DNA from: Akkermansia sp.
GTDB taxonomy: Bacteria > Verrucomicrobiota > Verrucomicrobiia > Verrucomicrobiales > Akkermansiaceae
Direction: 5' to 3'
Assembly (NCBI GenBank): GCA_017558555.1
Contig: JAFYUJ010000049.1
Location: forward strand, 1 to 49,236
Length of the DNA stretch: 49,236 bases
Position numbers and translations under genes: made by a program
Notes under the pieces: generated by a model
What the model saw: only the letters and a program-made list of their open reading frames with translations
The model's database searches: none
Told to the model about the DNA's origin: nothing
Shown here: positions 1 through 7,740 of the stretch, piece after piece
Layout: the number at the start of each line of letters is the position of its first letter
How positions within the stretch are numbered: the stretch's first letter is position 1

Positions 1-198
1 AACTCCCTAGCAGAAAGGGGTGTGGGGAAGGGCGGCAATGAGCCCTTCCCCACGTAGCGTGGCGTAAAATTTCACCTTTTTCATTTTCATAATTGACTTG
101 CGGGGCAGGGAATTTTTTGGCTACGCCAAAAGGTGAATGAAAAAGTGTACTGCGCACACTCACAAATCCCCATTTGTGGAGATGCCCACGCCAAGGTG
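1..198. repeat. Palindrome-rich intergenic repeat, copy 1
   Basis: No gene is seen here. The stretch holds a perfect 12-bp stem with an 8-nt loop (22-33 with 42-53). It also holds a long-range inverted pair, TTCACCTTTT near 71-80 with AAAAGGTGAA near 128-137, and the short palindrome CACAAAT-cccc-ATTTGTG at 161-178. Read on the minus strand, the order is ACAAATGGGGATTTGT, then a GCGCAG-containing small hairpin, then an AATTCCC..GC segment. The same order of elements occurs at 48958-49088. It lies directly downstream of the Sel1 gene on the minus strand, so the 12-bp stem could also help end that transcript. Confidence 0.5.
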
Positions 199-200
199 GC

Positions 201-1577
201 TCATTGTTCGTTTTTCTCCGCTTTTTTGTTGAGCCTGTGCACCACAAAGGCGGGAACCCCGAAGACCAGCACAAGGAGAATAGGGATGAACACGTACAGG
301 AACAAACGCACGTAGAGCGCGCAATCGGCATTGCCGGCTTCTTGACCGGTGGTCCACCATTGGTAAGCCAGGGTGGGATTCCACTTGAGCCCGGAGAAAG
401 GGTTGAGATGCAGGAGCCCACGGCGTGCCATGGCTTCTGCTACGCCGCGGTCGCTGGCGGTCACATACCAGGCATTGGCCAGCTCCGGCTCGCCGATGCT
501 TTCATAGTAGCAGGCGATTTCGTAAGGGGCTCGCGGGGATTCCAATCTGTCACAGGCGGCTTGCAGCATGCTCAAGCCACGGGCTTCATCTTTATCGACA
601 CCCTCTGCCCCGTAGAGCAGCATGCGGCCCGCACAGACCATGGCATCGCGCTGCCCCATGGAGGCTGCCTGGTTGTATAAGGCAAAGGCTTCTTTGGGCT
701 TGCCCGCCTGTTCCAGTCGGCTGGCTTTGAGCATGATGGCATCTGCCAGATTGCCGGTCACGGCCATATCCAGGTAATGTTCGCCGCGCTGTTCATCCTT
801 GGCTACACCCTGGCCGTTGAAGTAGGCGCAAGCTGCTGCGTAGGCCATGAGAGCATCTTTGGTGAAATCTGCCGCTTTGATGGCGTAGGAAATGGCTTTG
901 GCCTCATCTTTGGGGATGCCCAAGCCCTGGGCGTAGGTTTTGAACAGCTGGGAGAAAGCCCAGGCATTGCCTTTTTCGGCCGCTTGTTCCATTTTGGCGA
1001 TGCCTGCGGGAGCATCTGCCAGGGTTCCCAGCCCGTTTTGCTGCATGTAGCCCTGCCAATAGAGAGCATTGGTGTTGCCTGCCTCTGCCAGCTTGCTGTA
1101 TTCCGTGAAAGCGCGGGCAAAAGCGGCTTGCGCATCGTGTGTGTTACCCTGGCGGGTCAGAAAATCGCCCAGAATATAGGCTGCTGTGGGCTCGCCGGCT
1201 TCGGTTGCCTTGCTGAGCCATACGGCGGCCTTGGCGGTGTCGGGTTCGGTGTATTCGCGGCCTGCCAGGTAGTTGGTACCCAGCAAAAGCATGGCTTTGG
1301 TATCACCCGCATCCGCTTTTTGTATCAAAGCTTGCCGGAATTTGGCGGCCCAGGCCTGGGCGGGGCCGGTATGTCCGGCTACGGCATAGCGCATGTAGAG
1401 CTGGCGCATGGCGGCGGCATCTCCCGCTTCTGCCTGCGTTTTCAGCTCGTGTAAGTTCCCCTCCAGTTGTAAATCATTGCTTTCAAACGTCGCAGCCGGA
1501 GCGGCGGCAGGGGACTCTGCTTGCAAGGGGAGCAGAGCGCTCCCCAGCAAGATGAGAAAAAGAGGGAAATGTTTCAT
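201..1577 (-). CDS. Sel1-repeat (TPR-like) secreted/membrane-anchored protein
   Basis: The 458-aa protein has an N-terminal signal peptide (about 1-20, cut after LQA). It then has a long alpha-helical array of Sel1-like repeats, with recurring A..LG..Y..G and A..W..KA..G patterns from about residue 40 to 420. One C-terminal membrane helix (about 425-446) is followed by a Lys-rich tail. Sel1 repeats are protein-interaction scaffolds. The likely topology is a periplasmic repeat domain tethered to the membrane. Its start lies 18 nt after the stop of the pseudouridine synthase gene on the same strand, so the two are probably co-transcribed. The partner and process are unknown. A second Sel1-type protein is at 29583-30578. 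Confidence 0.85.
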   Translation of the reverse strand: MKHFPLFLILLGSALLPLQAESPAAAPAATFESNDLQLEGNLHELKTQAEAGDAAAMRQLYMRYAVAGHTGPAQAWAAKFRQALIQKADAGDTKAMLLLGTNYLAGREYTEPDTAKAAVWLSKATEAGEPTAAYILGDFLTRQGNTHDAQAAFARAFTEYSKLAEAGNTNALYWQGYMQQNGLGTLADAPAGIAKMEQAAEKGNAWAFSQLFKTYAQGLGIPKDEAKAISYAIKAADFTKDALMAYAAACAYFNGQGVAKDEQRGEHYLDMAVTGNLADAIMLKASRLEQAGKPKEAFALYNQAASMGQRDAMVCAGRMLLYGAEGVDKDEARGLSMLQAACDRLESPRAPYEIACYYESIGEPELANAWYVTASDRGVAEAMARRGLLHLNPFSGLKWNPTLAYQWWTTGQEAGNADCALYVRLFLYVFIPILLVLVFGVPAFVVHRLNKKAEKNEQ

Positions 1578-1595
1578 GCTACTGCTTGAGACGCA

Positions 1596-3029
1596 TCAAC
1601 CACGGCCACCGTTGAAGGGGCGGCGCGTGTTAAATTTGCCTTGGCCACCCTGGCGGAAATTCTTCTTGTTGCCAAAGGCGGGCTTGCGGTCGCCGAAAGA
1701 GCGGCGCTCACCAAAGTCCTTGCGGTCGCGGTCACCGAAAGAGCGGCGCTCGCCAAAAGGCTTGCGGTCGCGGTCGCCGAAGGAGCGGCGCTCGCCAAAG
1801 TCCTTACGGTCGCGGTCGCCGAAAGAGCGGCGTTCGCCAAAGTCCTTACGGTCGCGGTCGCCGAAGGAGCGGCGCTCGCCAAAAGGCTTGCGGTCGCGGT
1901 CGCCGAAGGAGCGGCGCTCGCCAAAAGGCTTGCGGTCGCGGTCGCCGAAGGAGCGGCGCTCGCCAAAGGGCTTGCGGTCGCGGTCGCCGAAGGAGCGGCG
2001 CTCGCCAAAAGACTTGCGGTCGCGGTCGCCGAAGGAACGGCGCTCGCCATCAAAATCACGCTTGCTGCGGGGGGCTCGGCCAAAGGGGCGGCGGCCATTG
2101 TCGCGCTCGGGTTCGTAGGATTCGCCATCGACAAACTTGGTGGAGATACCCAGAGCTTCCTCCTCCGTTTCAAAGTCAGCGGGGTTGAAGATGTAATCCT
2201 CATCCTCGGTATCGAAGTCATCAGCGCTATCTGTCTGCTGCTGCACGGGGCGGGGCTTGAAGGCCTGCTTGGCGCCCACCAGCCCCTTGCGGCGGCGGGG
2301 ATTGGTGCAGGCGAGCTGGATCTGCTCGGGAGTAAGCAATTCTGCATTGCCGGGCTCCAAATCGCCACCCCAGAGAGAACCGATGCGCACGCGCACCAGC
2401 TTGCGGACTCGCAGCCCCAGACAGGAGAACATCTGGCGTACCTGGCGCTTCAGACCTTGCTCCAACACCACACAGGCGCGGCGGGCAGAGAGACGGGAAA
2501 TATACTTGGCCTTGGCTTGCCCCTCGGGGATGCGCACACCCTTGAGCAGCTGAATGAGCACGCTGTTGTCGAATGCCTGGTCGAGCGTGACCCAGTATTC
2601 CTTTTCAATACCACCGGAGGGGTGGCCAATCTGCTGCCCCAGGCTACCGTTGTTGGTGAAGATGAGCAGACCTTCGCTGTCGGCATCCAAACGGCCTACG
2701 TAGTTGGCGTAGCGGTACTTGGGCGGCAGCAGGTCATATACCGTGCCGATGGCACCCTGAGCATCGCGGCTGCATACATAGCCGCGGGGCTTGTTGAGCA
2801 GGATGGCTACCTCTTCCTTGGGGGTAGCGCGGTGCCCGTCTACTTTCACAAAGTCGGTCGGCAGGACGCGCAGACCGGGAGTGTCTACGACCTTGCCGTT
2901 GACTTCAACGCGGCCCTCGGCAATCAGGCGGTCAGAGGCACGGCGGGATTCGTAGCCGCAGGAGGCAAGAAACTTGTTGAGGCGCACGCTGCCTTCCTGG
3001 GCGGCTGCATAGTTGGGTTCTTCAGACAT
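1596..3029 (-). CDS. rluB: RluB/RsuA-family pseudouridine synthase with repetitive basic tail
   Basis: The enzyme isomerises a specific uridine in rRNA. Residues about 15-65 are an S4 RNA-binding domain (RLNKFLASCGYESRRASDRLI). Residues about 75-245 are the RsuA/RluB/RluE catalytic domain with the GRLD motif, Asp115 being the expected nucleophile, and the conserved KRQVRQM segment. Family members are usually 230-300 aa, but this one has 477 aa. After an acidic linker (about 265-310) comes a basic tail of nine tandem units of the type ERRSFGDRDRKPFG (about 329-453). The tail is likely disordered and RNA-binding. Assignment to RluB (23S) rather than RsuA (16S) rests on overall feel and is not certain. 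Confidence 0.9.
   Translation of the reverse strand: MSEEPNYAAAQEGSVRLNKFLASCGYESRRASDRLIAEGRVEVNGKVVDTPGLRVLPTDFVKVDGHRATPKEEVAILLNKPRGYVCSRDAQGAIGTVYDLLPPKYRYANYVGRLDADSEGLLIFTNNGSLGQQIGHPSGGIEKEYWVTLDQAFDNSVLIQLLKGVRIPEGQAKAKYISRLSARRACVVLEQGLKRQVRQMFSCLGLRVRKLVRVRIGSLWGGDLEPGNAELLTPEQIQLACTNPRRRKGLVGAKQAFKPRPVQQQTDSADDFDTEDEDYIFNPADFETEEEALGISTKFVDGESYEPERDNGRRPFGRAPRSKRDFDGERRSFGDRDRKSFGERRSFGDRDRKPFGERRSFGDRDRKPFGERRSFGDRDRKPFGERRSFGDRDRKDFGERRSFGDRDRKDFGERRSFGDRDRKPFGERRSFGDRDRKDFGERRSFGDRKPAFGNKKNFRQGGQGKFNTRRPFNGGRG
1671..2045 (-). repeat. In-frame 42-bp tandem repeat (minisatellite) inside rluB
   Basis: About nine units of 42 bp encode the 14-residue motif ERRSFGDRDRK(P/D/S)FG. Units differ mainly at the residue after RDRK (Ser, Pro, Pro, Pro, Asp, Asp, Pro, Asp), and the last unit is shortened to ERRSFGDRKPAFG. 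Because 42 is a multiple of three, copy-number change would keep the frame. The low-complexity GC-rich composition leaves several other frames open, including a long antisense frame that I regard as spurious. Confidence 0.95.
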
Positions 3030-3069
3030 GGGAAGCGGTGGGGTAAAAGGGTGCTTTTCGTTGTAAAAG

Positions 3070-3105
3070 GAAAAGCCTCGCGGCTTTCGACAGCCGTGAG
3101 GCGAA
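3070..3105 (-). terminator. Rho-independent terminator
   Basis: On the minus strand an 11-bp GC-rich stem (GCCTCACGGCT with AGCCGCGAGGC, one G-U pair, 6-nt loop) is followed by TTTTCCTTTT. It lies downstream of the small basic protein gene and upstream of rluB. It probably ends the transcript of the former. Confidence 0.75.
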
Positions 3106-3228
3106 AATCTGTACCAGGTACAATGTCGCGGTGTTGTGCAACACCTGACGGGCTATCCGGTACAGGGAAAGGGGACTCGAATGTAAACTTGGTCGCCGTC
3201 TTTCCCTGCAGCAGAGCGCTTCACCGGC
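3106..3228 (-). other. Structured intergenic / 3' untranslated segment
   Basis: There is no convincing ORF. Three inverted repeats lie in 100 nt: TGTACC-a-GGTACA near 3111, GGTGTT-gtgc-AACACC near 3130-3145, and CAGGGAAAG (3163-3171) with CTTTCCCTG (3200-3208). They precede the terminator at 3070-3105 on the minus strand. This may be a structured 3' UTR or a small RNA. The sequence gives no family match that I recognise. Confidence 0.35.
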
Positions 3229-3384
3229 TTAGGCGTCGAACTTGGTCTTGGGCAGACCGATGGGGCTCTGGCCTTCCTTCCACTGGCCACGCTCCTTGAG
3301 GAGCTTCACGCGTTCGAAACGCTTGAGAACAGAACGCTTACCGCCGACGGTACCAGTTGCTTTCAGAGTGGAATGCTTGGACAT
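3229..3384 (-). CDS. Small basic protein, Verrucomicrobia/Chlamydiae type (ribosome-associated?)
   Basis: The protein has 51 aa, starts MSKHSTLK, is rich in Lys/Arg and contains the segment GGKRSVLKRFERVKLLKERGQW. It matches my memory of the lineage-restricted small basic protein family (TIGR04137-like) suspected to be ribosomal. A longer upstream in-frame ATG exists at 3438, but the -10 box of a good promoter (3438-3466) coincides with it. The start at 3384 is therefore preferred. It has its own promoter and terminator and a leader of about 50 nt, as expected for a strongly expressed monocistronic gene. Confidence 0.8.
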   Translation of the reverse strand: MSKHSTLKATGTVGGKRSVLKRFERVKLLKERGQWKEGQSPIGLPKTKFDA

Positions 3385-3437
3385 ATCTTGTTGTGTTTGT
3401 AAAGGTTTACCCGCATCACTGCGGAAAGGGGTCGCCA

Positions 3438-3466
3438 CTTATACAGCAACTTGCCGCAAATTGCAA
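3438..3466 (-). promoter_or_regulatory. Sigma70-like promoter of small basic protein gene
   Basis: On the minus strand TTGCAA (3461-3466), a 17-bp spacer and TATAAG (3438-3443) are seen. The predicted leader is about 50 nt, unlike the leaderless-type promoters elsewhere in the window. Confidence 0.6.
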
Positions 3467-3522
3467 GCCAAATTTATGTCTTTTTTTTGATGTTGTGATT
3501 TTTGCTCAGGCTTCAGCTCGCG

Positions 3523-4623
3523 TTATTTGAATCGGCCACCGGGTAGTGGTGTGATGATGCGGCGCACTTGCATGCGCATGAGCAGGGGGGTGAGCTCGTG
3601 TGCGGGCATGCCCAGCGCCGGGCAAAGGGCATCCAGCGTGTCAAACCCATCGCGAATGGCTGCCAGGACTGCTGCTTCAGCAGAATCGGTGGGTGTGGGG
3701 TCATCAAAATGGAAGTTCAGCTGCTGCGGAGAGCTGTTCCAGTTCATGTCGGCCATGAGCTCATCCGGGGTGGTACAGAGAATGGCACCCTCGCGGATGA
3801 GGGCGTGGCAGCCGGCGCTGGAGACTCGGTCCACAGGCCCCGGCAGGGCAAAGACGGTGCGCCCATAATCTGCCGCTGCCATGCGGGCGGTGATGAGGGC
3901 TCCGCTGCGGGTGGGGGCTTCTACCACCAAGGTGGCCTGGCTCCACGCGGCCACGATGCGGTTGCGCTGGGGAAAGGTAGTGCGCCCCGGGCGCATGAAC
4001 ATGGGAAACTCGCTCACAACAGCGCCATGGCCATCCGCAATGTGTGCCGCCAGCGCTTCATTATCCTGGGGGAAGAGCTGGGCCATGCCGGAGCCGATGA
4101 CAGCGATAGTGCGGCCACCGGCATCCAACGCGCCGGAGTGGGCAGCTGTATCAACCCCCAGAGCCAGTCCGGAGATGATGGTGCAGCCGTTTTCTGCCAG
4201 TTCGCGGGCAAAGCGGCGGGCTTGAAGCATGCCATAAGGGGTGGCCTGGCGGGAGCCCACAACGGCTACAGCGCGCTCATCATCCTGCGGTTGCCATTCC
4301 CCCCGCACGTAGAGAGTAATCGGCGGGTCGGCCATGCGGCGCAAGGCTTGCGGGTAATCATCATCCAGCAGGGTGACAATGCGCACTCCCCACTGTGCCG
4401 CTGCTTCCATTTCTGCTGCGGTGTTGGTGCAATTTCGCCAATCTGCAATAGCGGCGGCCAATTTGGGTCCCAGGCGCGGCACTTGCTCCAGCATGGATGC
4501 AGGCGCCGCCAGCGCAAGCTCTGCCGAACCAAAAAAGTCCAGCAGAGCTTGGATGCGTACCGACCCCAGCCCGGGTATCAGGTTGAGGGTGATGAGGGCT
4601 TCTCTCGGGGTCGGTAATGACAT
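3523..4623 (-). CDS. dprA: DNA processing protein DprA (Smf)
   Basis: DprA binds incoming single-stranded DNA during natural transformation and loads RecA. Three modules are seen in 366 aa. Residues about 8-62 are an HhH/SAM-like N-terminus (LIPGLG...PRLGPKLAAAI). Residues about 95-300 are the Rossmann-fold DprA core with VVGSR (121-125), SGLALGVDTAAH (151-162) and FPQRNRI (217-223). Residues about 313-366 are a winged-helix C-terminus. Its ATG directly abuts the nadC stop codon (TAA then ATG, no gap), which indicates co-transcription from the nadC promoter. No other competence gene is nearby. Confidence 0.95.
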   Translation of the reverse strand: MSLPTPREALITLNLIPGLGSVRIQALLDFFGSAELALAAPASMLEQVPRLGPKLAAAIADWRNCTNTAAEMEAAAQWGVRIVTLLDDDYPQALRRMADPPITLYVRGEWQPQDDERAVAVVGSRQATPYGMLQARRFARELAENGCTIISGLALGVDTAAHSGALDAGGRTIAVIGSGMAQLFPQDNEALAAHIADGHGAVVSEFPMFMRPGRTTFPQRNRIVAAWSQATLVVEAPTRSGALITARMAAADYGRTVFALPGPVDRVSSAGCHALIREGAILCTTPDELMADMNWNSSPQQLNFHFDDPTPTDSAEAAVLAAIRDGFDTLDALCPALGMPAHELTPLLMRMQVRRIITPLPGGRFK

Positions 4624-5490
4624 TTAGCGGGTTACGGTGAAATCCAGACCCAGGTCCAGAGAGGGGACGGAGTGGGTGAGACAGCCGAAGCTCATGAAGT
4701 CCACACCGGTTTCGGCGGCTGCAGGAGCGGTTTCAAGGGTGAGACCGCCACTGGCTTCAAAGTAGGGCTTGCGGTTCTTGCCGCGCATCTCGACAGCCTT
4801 GCGCATGTCATCATTGCTCATGTTGTCCAGCAGGATGTAATCCACGCCTGTGAGCTTGAGGAAGGCTTCCACCTGGGTGAGGGTGTCGGCTTCCAGCTCC
4901 ACTTCCACGCCGGGCTTATCTGCCTTGAGCTGGTTGATGCAGGCCTGCAAGTGCGCCGTGTCGCCATCTGTCATCAGGTGGTTATCCTTGACCATGGCGC
5001 GGTCATAGAGTCCCAGACGGTGATTGTTACCACCGCCATGCACCACGGCAGCCTTTTCCAACAGACGGTAGCCGGGGGTGGTCTTGCGGGTATCCAGTAA
5101 GCGGCAGGAGGTGTGGTTGATGGCCTTCACGTACTTGTTGGTCATGGTAGCCACGCCCGAAAGACGCTGGATGAAGTTGAGAGCGGTACGCTCTGCTCCC
5201 AGAATGGAGCGGGCAGAGCCTTCAATGGACATCACAATGGCACCCGGAGATACTTTTTCGCCATCGTGTAGCAGTACTTCTACCTTCAGCGTGGGATCTA
5301 CAGCCTTGAATACGGCTTCTGCCACCTTCACGCCGGAAAGCACGCCCTGAGAACGCGGGCGCAGCAAGGCCTTTGCCTTCAACTCAGCCGGCACAAAGTA
5401 GGTGGAGGTCACGTCGCCATCCCCGAAGTCCTCATCCAGAGCCAATTTGATGAGGGCATCCATATTGTCAGAAACCATGGTGTTGTACAT
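4624..5490 (-). CDS. nadC: Nicotinate-nucleotide pyrophosphorylase (carboxylating)
   Basis: NadC converts quinolinate and PRPP to nicotinate mononucleotide, CO2 and PPi in de novo NAD synthesis. The 288-aa length is typical. Family motifs are clear: ERTALNFIQRLSGVAT, LDTRKTTPGYR, HGGGNNHRLGLYD and MVKDNH, with the phosphate-binding Gly-rich loop near the C-terminus (EASGG). Three in-frame ATGs occur near the start (codons 1, 5 and 10) and none has a good Shine-Dalgarno site. The first is chosen because a -10 box ends exactly 6 nt before it. nadA and nadB are not in the window. dprA follows without a gap. Confidence 0.95.
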   Translation of the reverse strand: MYNTMVSDNMDALIKLALDEDFGDGDVTSTYFVPAELKAKALLRPRSQGVLSGVKVAEAVFKAVDPTLKVEVLLHDGEKVSPGAIVMSIEGSARSILGAERTALNFIQRLSGVATMTNKYVKAINHTSCRLLDTRKTTPGYRLLEKAAVVHGGGNNHRLGLYDRAMVKDNHLMTDGDTAHLQACINQLKADKPGVEVELEADTLTQVEAFLKLTGVDYILLDNMSNDDMRKAVEMRGKNRKPYFEASGGLTLETAPAAAETGVDFMSFGCLTHSVPSLDLGLDFTVTR

Positions 5491-5496
5491 GCCCCC

Positions 5497-5525
5497 ATGA
5501 TAGGGAAGCGAGCGGTGCTTGTAAA
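5497..5525 (-). promoter_or_regulatory. nadC promoter, leaderless type
   Basis: TTTACA (-35, 5520-5525), a 17-bp spacer, TATCAT (-10, 5497-5502), 6 nt, then the nadC ATG. The expected transcription start falls on or next to the ATG. The -35 box lies inside one arm of the inverted repeat at 5519-5539. Confidence 0.6.
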
Positions 5526-5539
5526 GTTGAATTTTACAA
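5519..5539. promoter_or_regulatory. Inverted repeat, possible operator upstream of nadC
   Basis: A perfect 7-7-7 inverted repeat, TTGTAAA-N7-TTTACAA, overlaps the predicted nadC -35 box and sits between two divergent genes. A repressor bound here would block nadC transcription. The regulator is unknown, and I do not claim a match to a known NAD regulator site. Confidence 0.45.
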
Positions 5540-5585
5540 AATTAAGCTGTTATGTCTTGCAAGGTGATGCGGGCACGCTTCCTGC

Positions 5586-5614
5586 TTGCCAAAGCGAAGG
5601 GTCAGGAGTAAGAT
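5586..5614 (+). promoter_or_regulatory. Promoter of the 5621 gene, leaderless type
   Basis: TTGCCA (5586-5591), a 17-bp spacer, TAAGAT (5609-5614) and 6 nt to the ATG. An AGGAG string also lies at 5604-5608 inside the spacer, so a classical ribosome-binding site from a further upstream start cannot be excluded. Confidence 0.5.
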
Positions 5615-5620
5615 GCGTGC

Positions 5621-6094
5621 ATGGCAACAACATTATCTCCGGAACAACTTGACCTGGTGCGCCAGTGGGCTGCCCAGGGGGTGGATTTGAATGGTATCCA
5701 GAAAAATCTGGTGGCAGAGTGTGATGTGCACATGACCTACATGGATGTGCGTTTTCTGCTGCTGGATCACGGGATTGAGGTTGCCAAGCCGGAGACTGTT
5801 GCCCCCGCACCCAAGGAAGAGCCGACCCCTGCACCTGCTCCGGCACCGGAGGAACCCGCAGCCATGCCTGCGCCCGCCGGTGGTAAACCGGTGGTGACAC
5901 TGGATGAATTGCAGATTCCCGGTACCTTGCTTTCCGGCAAGACGGAGTTCCCCTCCGGGGTGAAGGGTTCCTGGCAGATTGACCAGATGGGTCGCTTTGG
6001 CTGGAGCGAGCTGAGCGGTACGCCCAGCCCGGCCGAGTTGCAGGCCTTCCAGTTTGAATTGACGCAGATGTTGAGCCGCGGTGGCGCCATCTGA
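5621..6094 (+). CDS. Conserved-looking protein of unknown function with Pro/Ala linker
   Basis: I do not recognise this 157-aa protein. Residues about 1-50 are a compact helical domain (SPEQLDLVRQWAAQGVDLNGIQKNL...VRFLLLDHGIEV) that resembles a helix-turn-helix or small adaptor fold. Residues about 60-87 are a Pro/Ala/Glu-rich flexible linker. Residues about 90-157 form a second small domain with G-rich, beta-type sequence (SGVKGSWQIDQMGRFGWSEL) and an amphipathic C-terminal helix. No signal peptide or membrane helix is seen, so it is cytoplasmic. It is divergent from nadC and converges with the EFR1 gene 9 nt downstream. The first domain might bind DNA, but this is a guess. Confidence 0.8.
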   Translation: MATTLSPEQLDLVRQWAAQGVDLNGIQKNLVAECDVHMTYMDVRFLLLDHGIEVAKPETVAPAPKEEPTPAPAPAPEEPAAMPAPAGGKPVVTLDELQIPGTLLSGKTEFPSGVKGSWQIDQMGRFGWSELSGTPSPAELQAFQFELTQMLSRGGAI

Positions 6095-6103
6095 CGCCCC
6101 GGT

Positions 6104-6859
6104 TTACACATAGAGCTCCGGCAGGCGCGGCTCTGAGGCGCAGAGCTGCAAGCGTGCTGTCATCCCCTCCAAAAGCGGGGGCGGCAGGATGCGTGCCTTG
6201 CGCGGGCAAATGCTCACGCAGCGCATGCAGAGGATGCAGCGTGAGGCATCTGTGGTGCGCGGATTACCGGCCGGAATAGCTTGGGTGGGACATTGGCGGG
6301 CGCAGTAACCGCAGCCACCGCAGGCATCTGTCACCATGGGGGTGGCAGGCATTTGCGGCAGCGGTTTCATGTCTTCATTGCCGGGCACGGAGACTTCTGC
6401 CTGTTCGGCGAGGGGGAGGGCAAGTTTGGCATCGATAGCCACAGAGAACGCGGCAGCTGTTTGTTTATCCTGCTCGTGTGGGCGGCCTGTGGCAATGCTG
6501 CGGGCAATGGAGTGCTCTGCAATGAATGCGGCGGCGGCCACAACGCGGAAACCACAGCCGGTCAGCGTGTTTTTGAGTTCCAGCAGGGCGTCTTCGTAAG
6601 CGCGGTTGCCATACACCACCACGGCGATGGCGGGGCCACCCTCACCTTGAAGCGCGCTGAGACGCTCAATGGCGATGGCCGGTACGCGGCCTCCATATAC
6701 GGGCACCACGGCCAGCAGCGGAGTGGTGGCGGGGATGAGCTGTGCTTCTGTGGGCTTCAGTAAATCAATGTGCTGTTGTTCCTTACCTGCGGCGATGGCT
6801 TGGGAGATGGCGCGGGTGGAACCGGTGGGACTGAACGTAGCGGTAATCCAGGTGTTCAT
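6104..6859 (-). CDS. EFR1-type flavodoxin/ferredoxin fusion protein
   Basis: The 251-aa protein has an N-terminal flavodoxin-like domain (about 1-160) with an FMN phosphate-loop motif SPTGSTR near residue 10. A C-terminal 2[4Fe-4S] ferredoxin domain (about 180-235) carries two clusters of Cys: CGGCGYCARQCP and CILCMRCVSICP. This architecture matches EFR1-family proteins, which move electrons between a flavin and iron-sulfur clusters. The partner is unknown. It is the last gene of a minus-strand run, 27 nt after folP, so it is probably translated from the ABC transporter/oxidase/folP mRNA. Confidence 0.85.
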   Translation of the reverse strand: MNTWITATFSPTGSTRAISQAIAAGKEQQHIDLLKPTEAQLIPATTPLLAVVPVYGGRVPAIAIERLSALQGEGGPAIAVVVYGNRAYEDALLELKNTLTGCGFRVVAAAAFIAEHSIARSIATGRPHEQDKQTAAAFSVAIDAKLALPLAEQAEVSVPGNEDMKPLPQMPATPMVTDACGGCGYCARQCPTQAIPAGNPRTTDASRCILCMRCVSICPRKARILPPPLLEGMTARLQLCASEPRLPELYV

Positions 6860-6886
6860 AGGTGGGAATGGGTGTGAAAAAACGTA

Positions 6887-7732
6887 TCAGGCTTGCAGCA
6901 GAGCGGCGCGCAAGAGGAGCGCCTGGCGCAGCTCCGCAACATCATGCACGCGGTGCAGTTCTGCTCCGCAATCAGCCGCCATCAGGCTCATGGCAACGGT
7001 GGGTAGAGGATTCGTTTTGGGAAGCTGCTCATCTTGCAGGATGCGCCCCATAAATGCCTTGCGAGACAGCGCCATGAGCAGCGGGCGGTCTTGCACGCGC
7101 AGACTTTCCAGGTGGCGGATGAGACTCAGGTTGTGTTCTGTTGTTTTGCCGAACCCGATGCCGGGGTCCAGACAGATGCGCTCGGGGGCGATGCCAGCCT
7201 GTGCGGCGAGGGAGAGGCGGTCGGAGAAGAATTGGCGCACTTCTGCCACTACATCATCGTAGTGCGGGGCTTGCTGCATGGTAGCAGGGGTGCCCTGCAT
7301 GTGCATGAGGATGATGCCGCAGGGATAGGCGGCACAGATGCGGCGCATGTCGGCATCTACCAATGCGGTGATATCATTCACAATGTCGGCCCCTGCGAGC
7401 AGCGCTGCCTCTGCTGTGGTGGCGTGGCGCGTATCGATGGATATGCGCAGCTGCGGAAACTCTGCACGAAGGGCGCGGATGACGGGGATGACACGAGCCT
7501 GTTCCTCTGCCGGAGATGTTTCCGCCGAGCCCGGGCGGGTGGATTCCCCACCTATGTCGATGATATCAGCGCCGGCTGCCATCATGCTGCGGGCATGGGC
7601 CAGGGCCGCAGCGGGCGTATGGTGTACCCCACCATCGGAAAAGGAATCCGGGGTGACATTGAGAATGCCCATGATGGAGCCCTGCGGTGGCAGAGCCCAG
7701 CATTCATCTCGGAGTTGCCAGTATCTTGACAT
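6887..7732 (-). CDS. folP: Dihydropteroate synthase
   Basis: FolP condenses 6-hydroxymethyl-dihydropterin pyrophosphate with p-aminobenzoate in folate synthesis and is the sulfonamide target. The 281-aa protein carries the family signatures GILNVTPDSFSDGG, DIGGESTRPG, SIDTRHATTAEAALLAGADIVND, DPGIGFGKT and SRKAFMG. The frame is open further upstream, but the extra 60 residues overlap the preceding oxidase gene and lack FolP character. The start at MSRYWQ, 8 nt after the oxidase stop, is preferred. No folK or other folate gene is adjacent. Its placement behind an oxidase and a transporter is unusual. Confidence 0.93.
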   Translation of the reverse strand: MSRYWQLRDECWALPPQGSIMGILNVTPDSFSDGGVHHTPAAALAHARSMMAAGADIIDIGGESTRPGSAETSPAEEQARVIPVIRALRAEFPQLRISIDTRHATTAEAALLAGADIVNDITALVDADMRRICAAYPCGIILMHMQGTPATMQQAPHYDDVVAEVRQFFSDRLSLAAQAGIAPERICLDPGIGFGKTTEHNLSLIRHLESLRVQDRPLLMALSRKAFMGRILQDEQLPKTNPLPTVAMSLMAADCGAELHRVHDVAELRQALLLRAALLQA

Positions 7733-7740
7733 GGGAAAGA

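Noticed and set aside
1671..2045. CRISPR-like array of 42-bp repeats
   Set aside because: Units are contiguous with no unique spacers and encode an in-frame peptide repeat.
3106..3240. tRNA or 4.5S RNA in the structured gap
   Set aside because: A T-loop-like ACTCGAAT string is present, but its flanking bases do not pair and no cloverleaf or SRP loop forms.
1641..3299. Long antisense open frame (552 codons) over rluB
   Set aside because: It arises from the GC-rich 42-bp repeat, which lacks stops in several frames. The opposite strand has a full RluB with family motifs.
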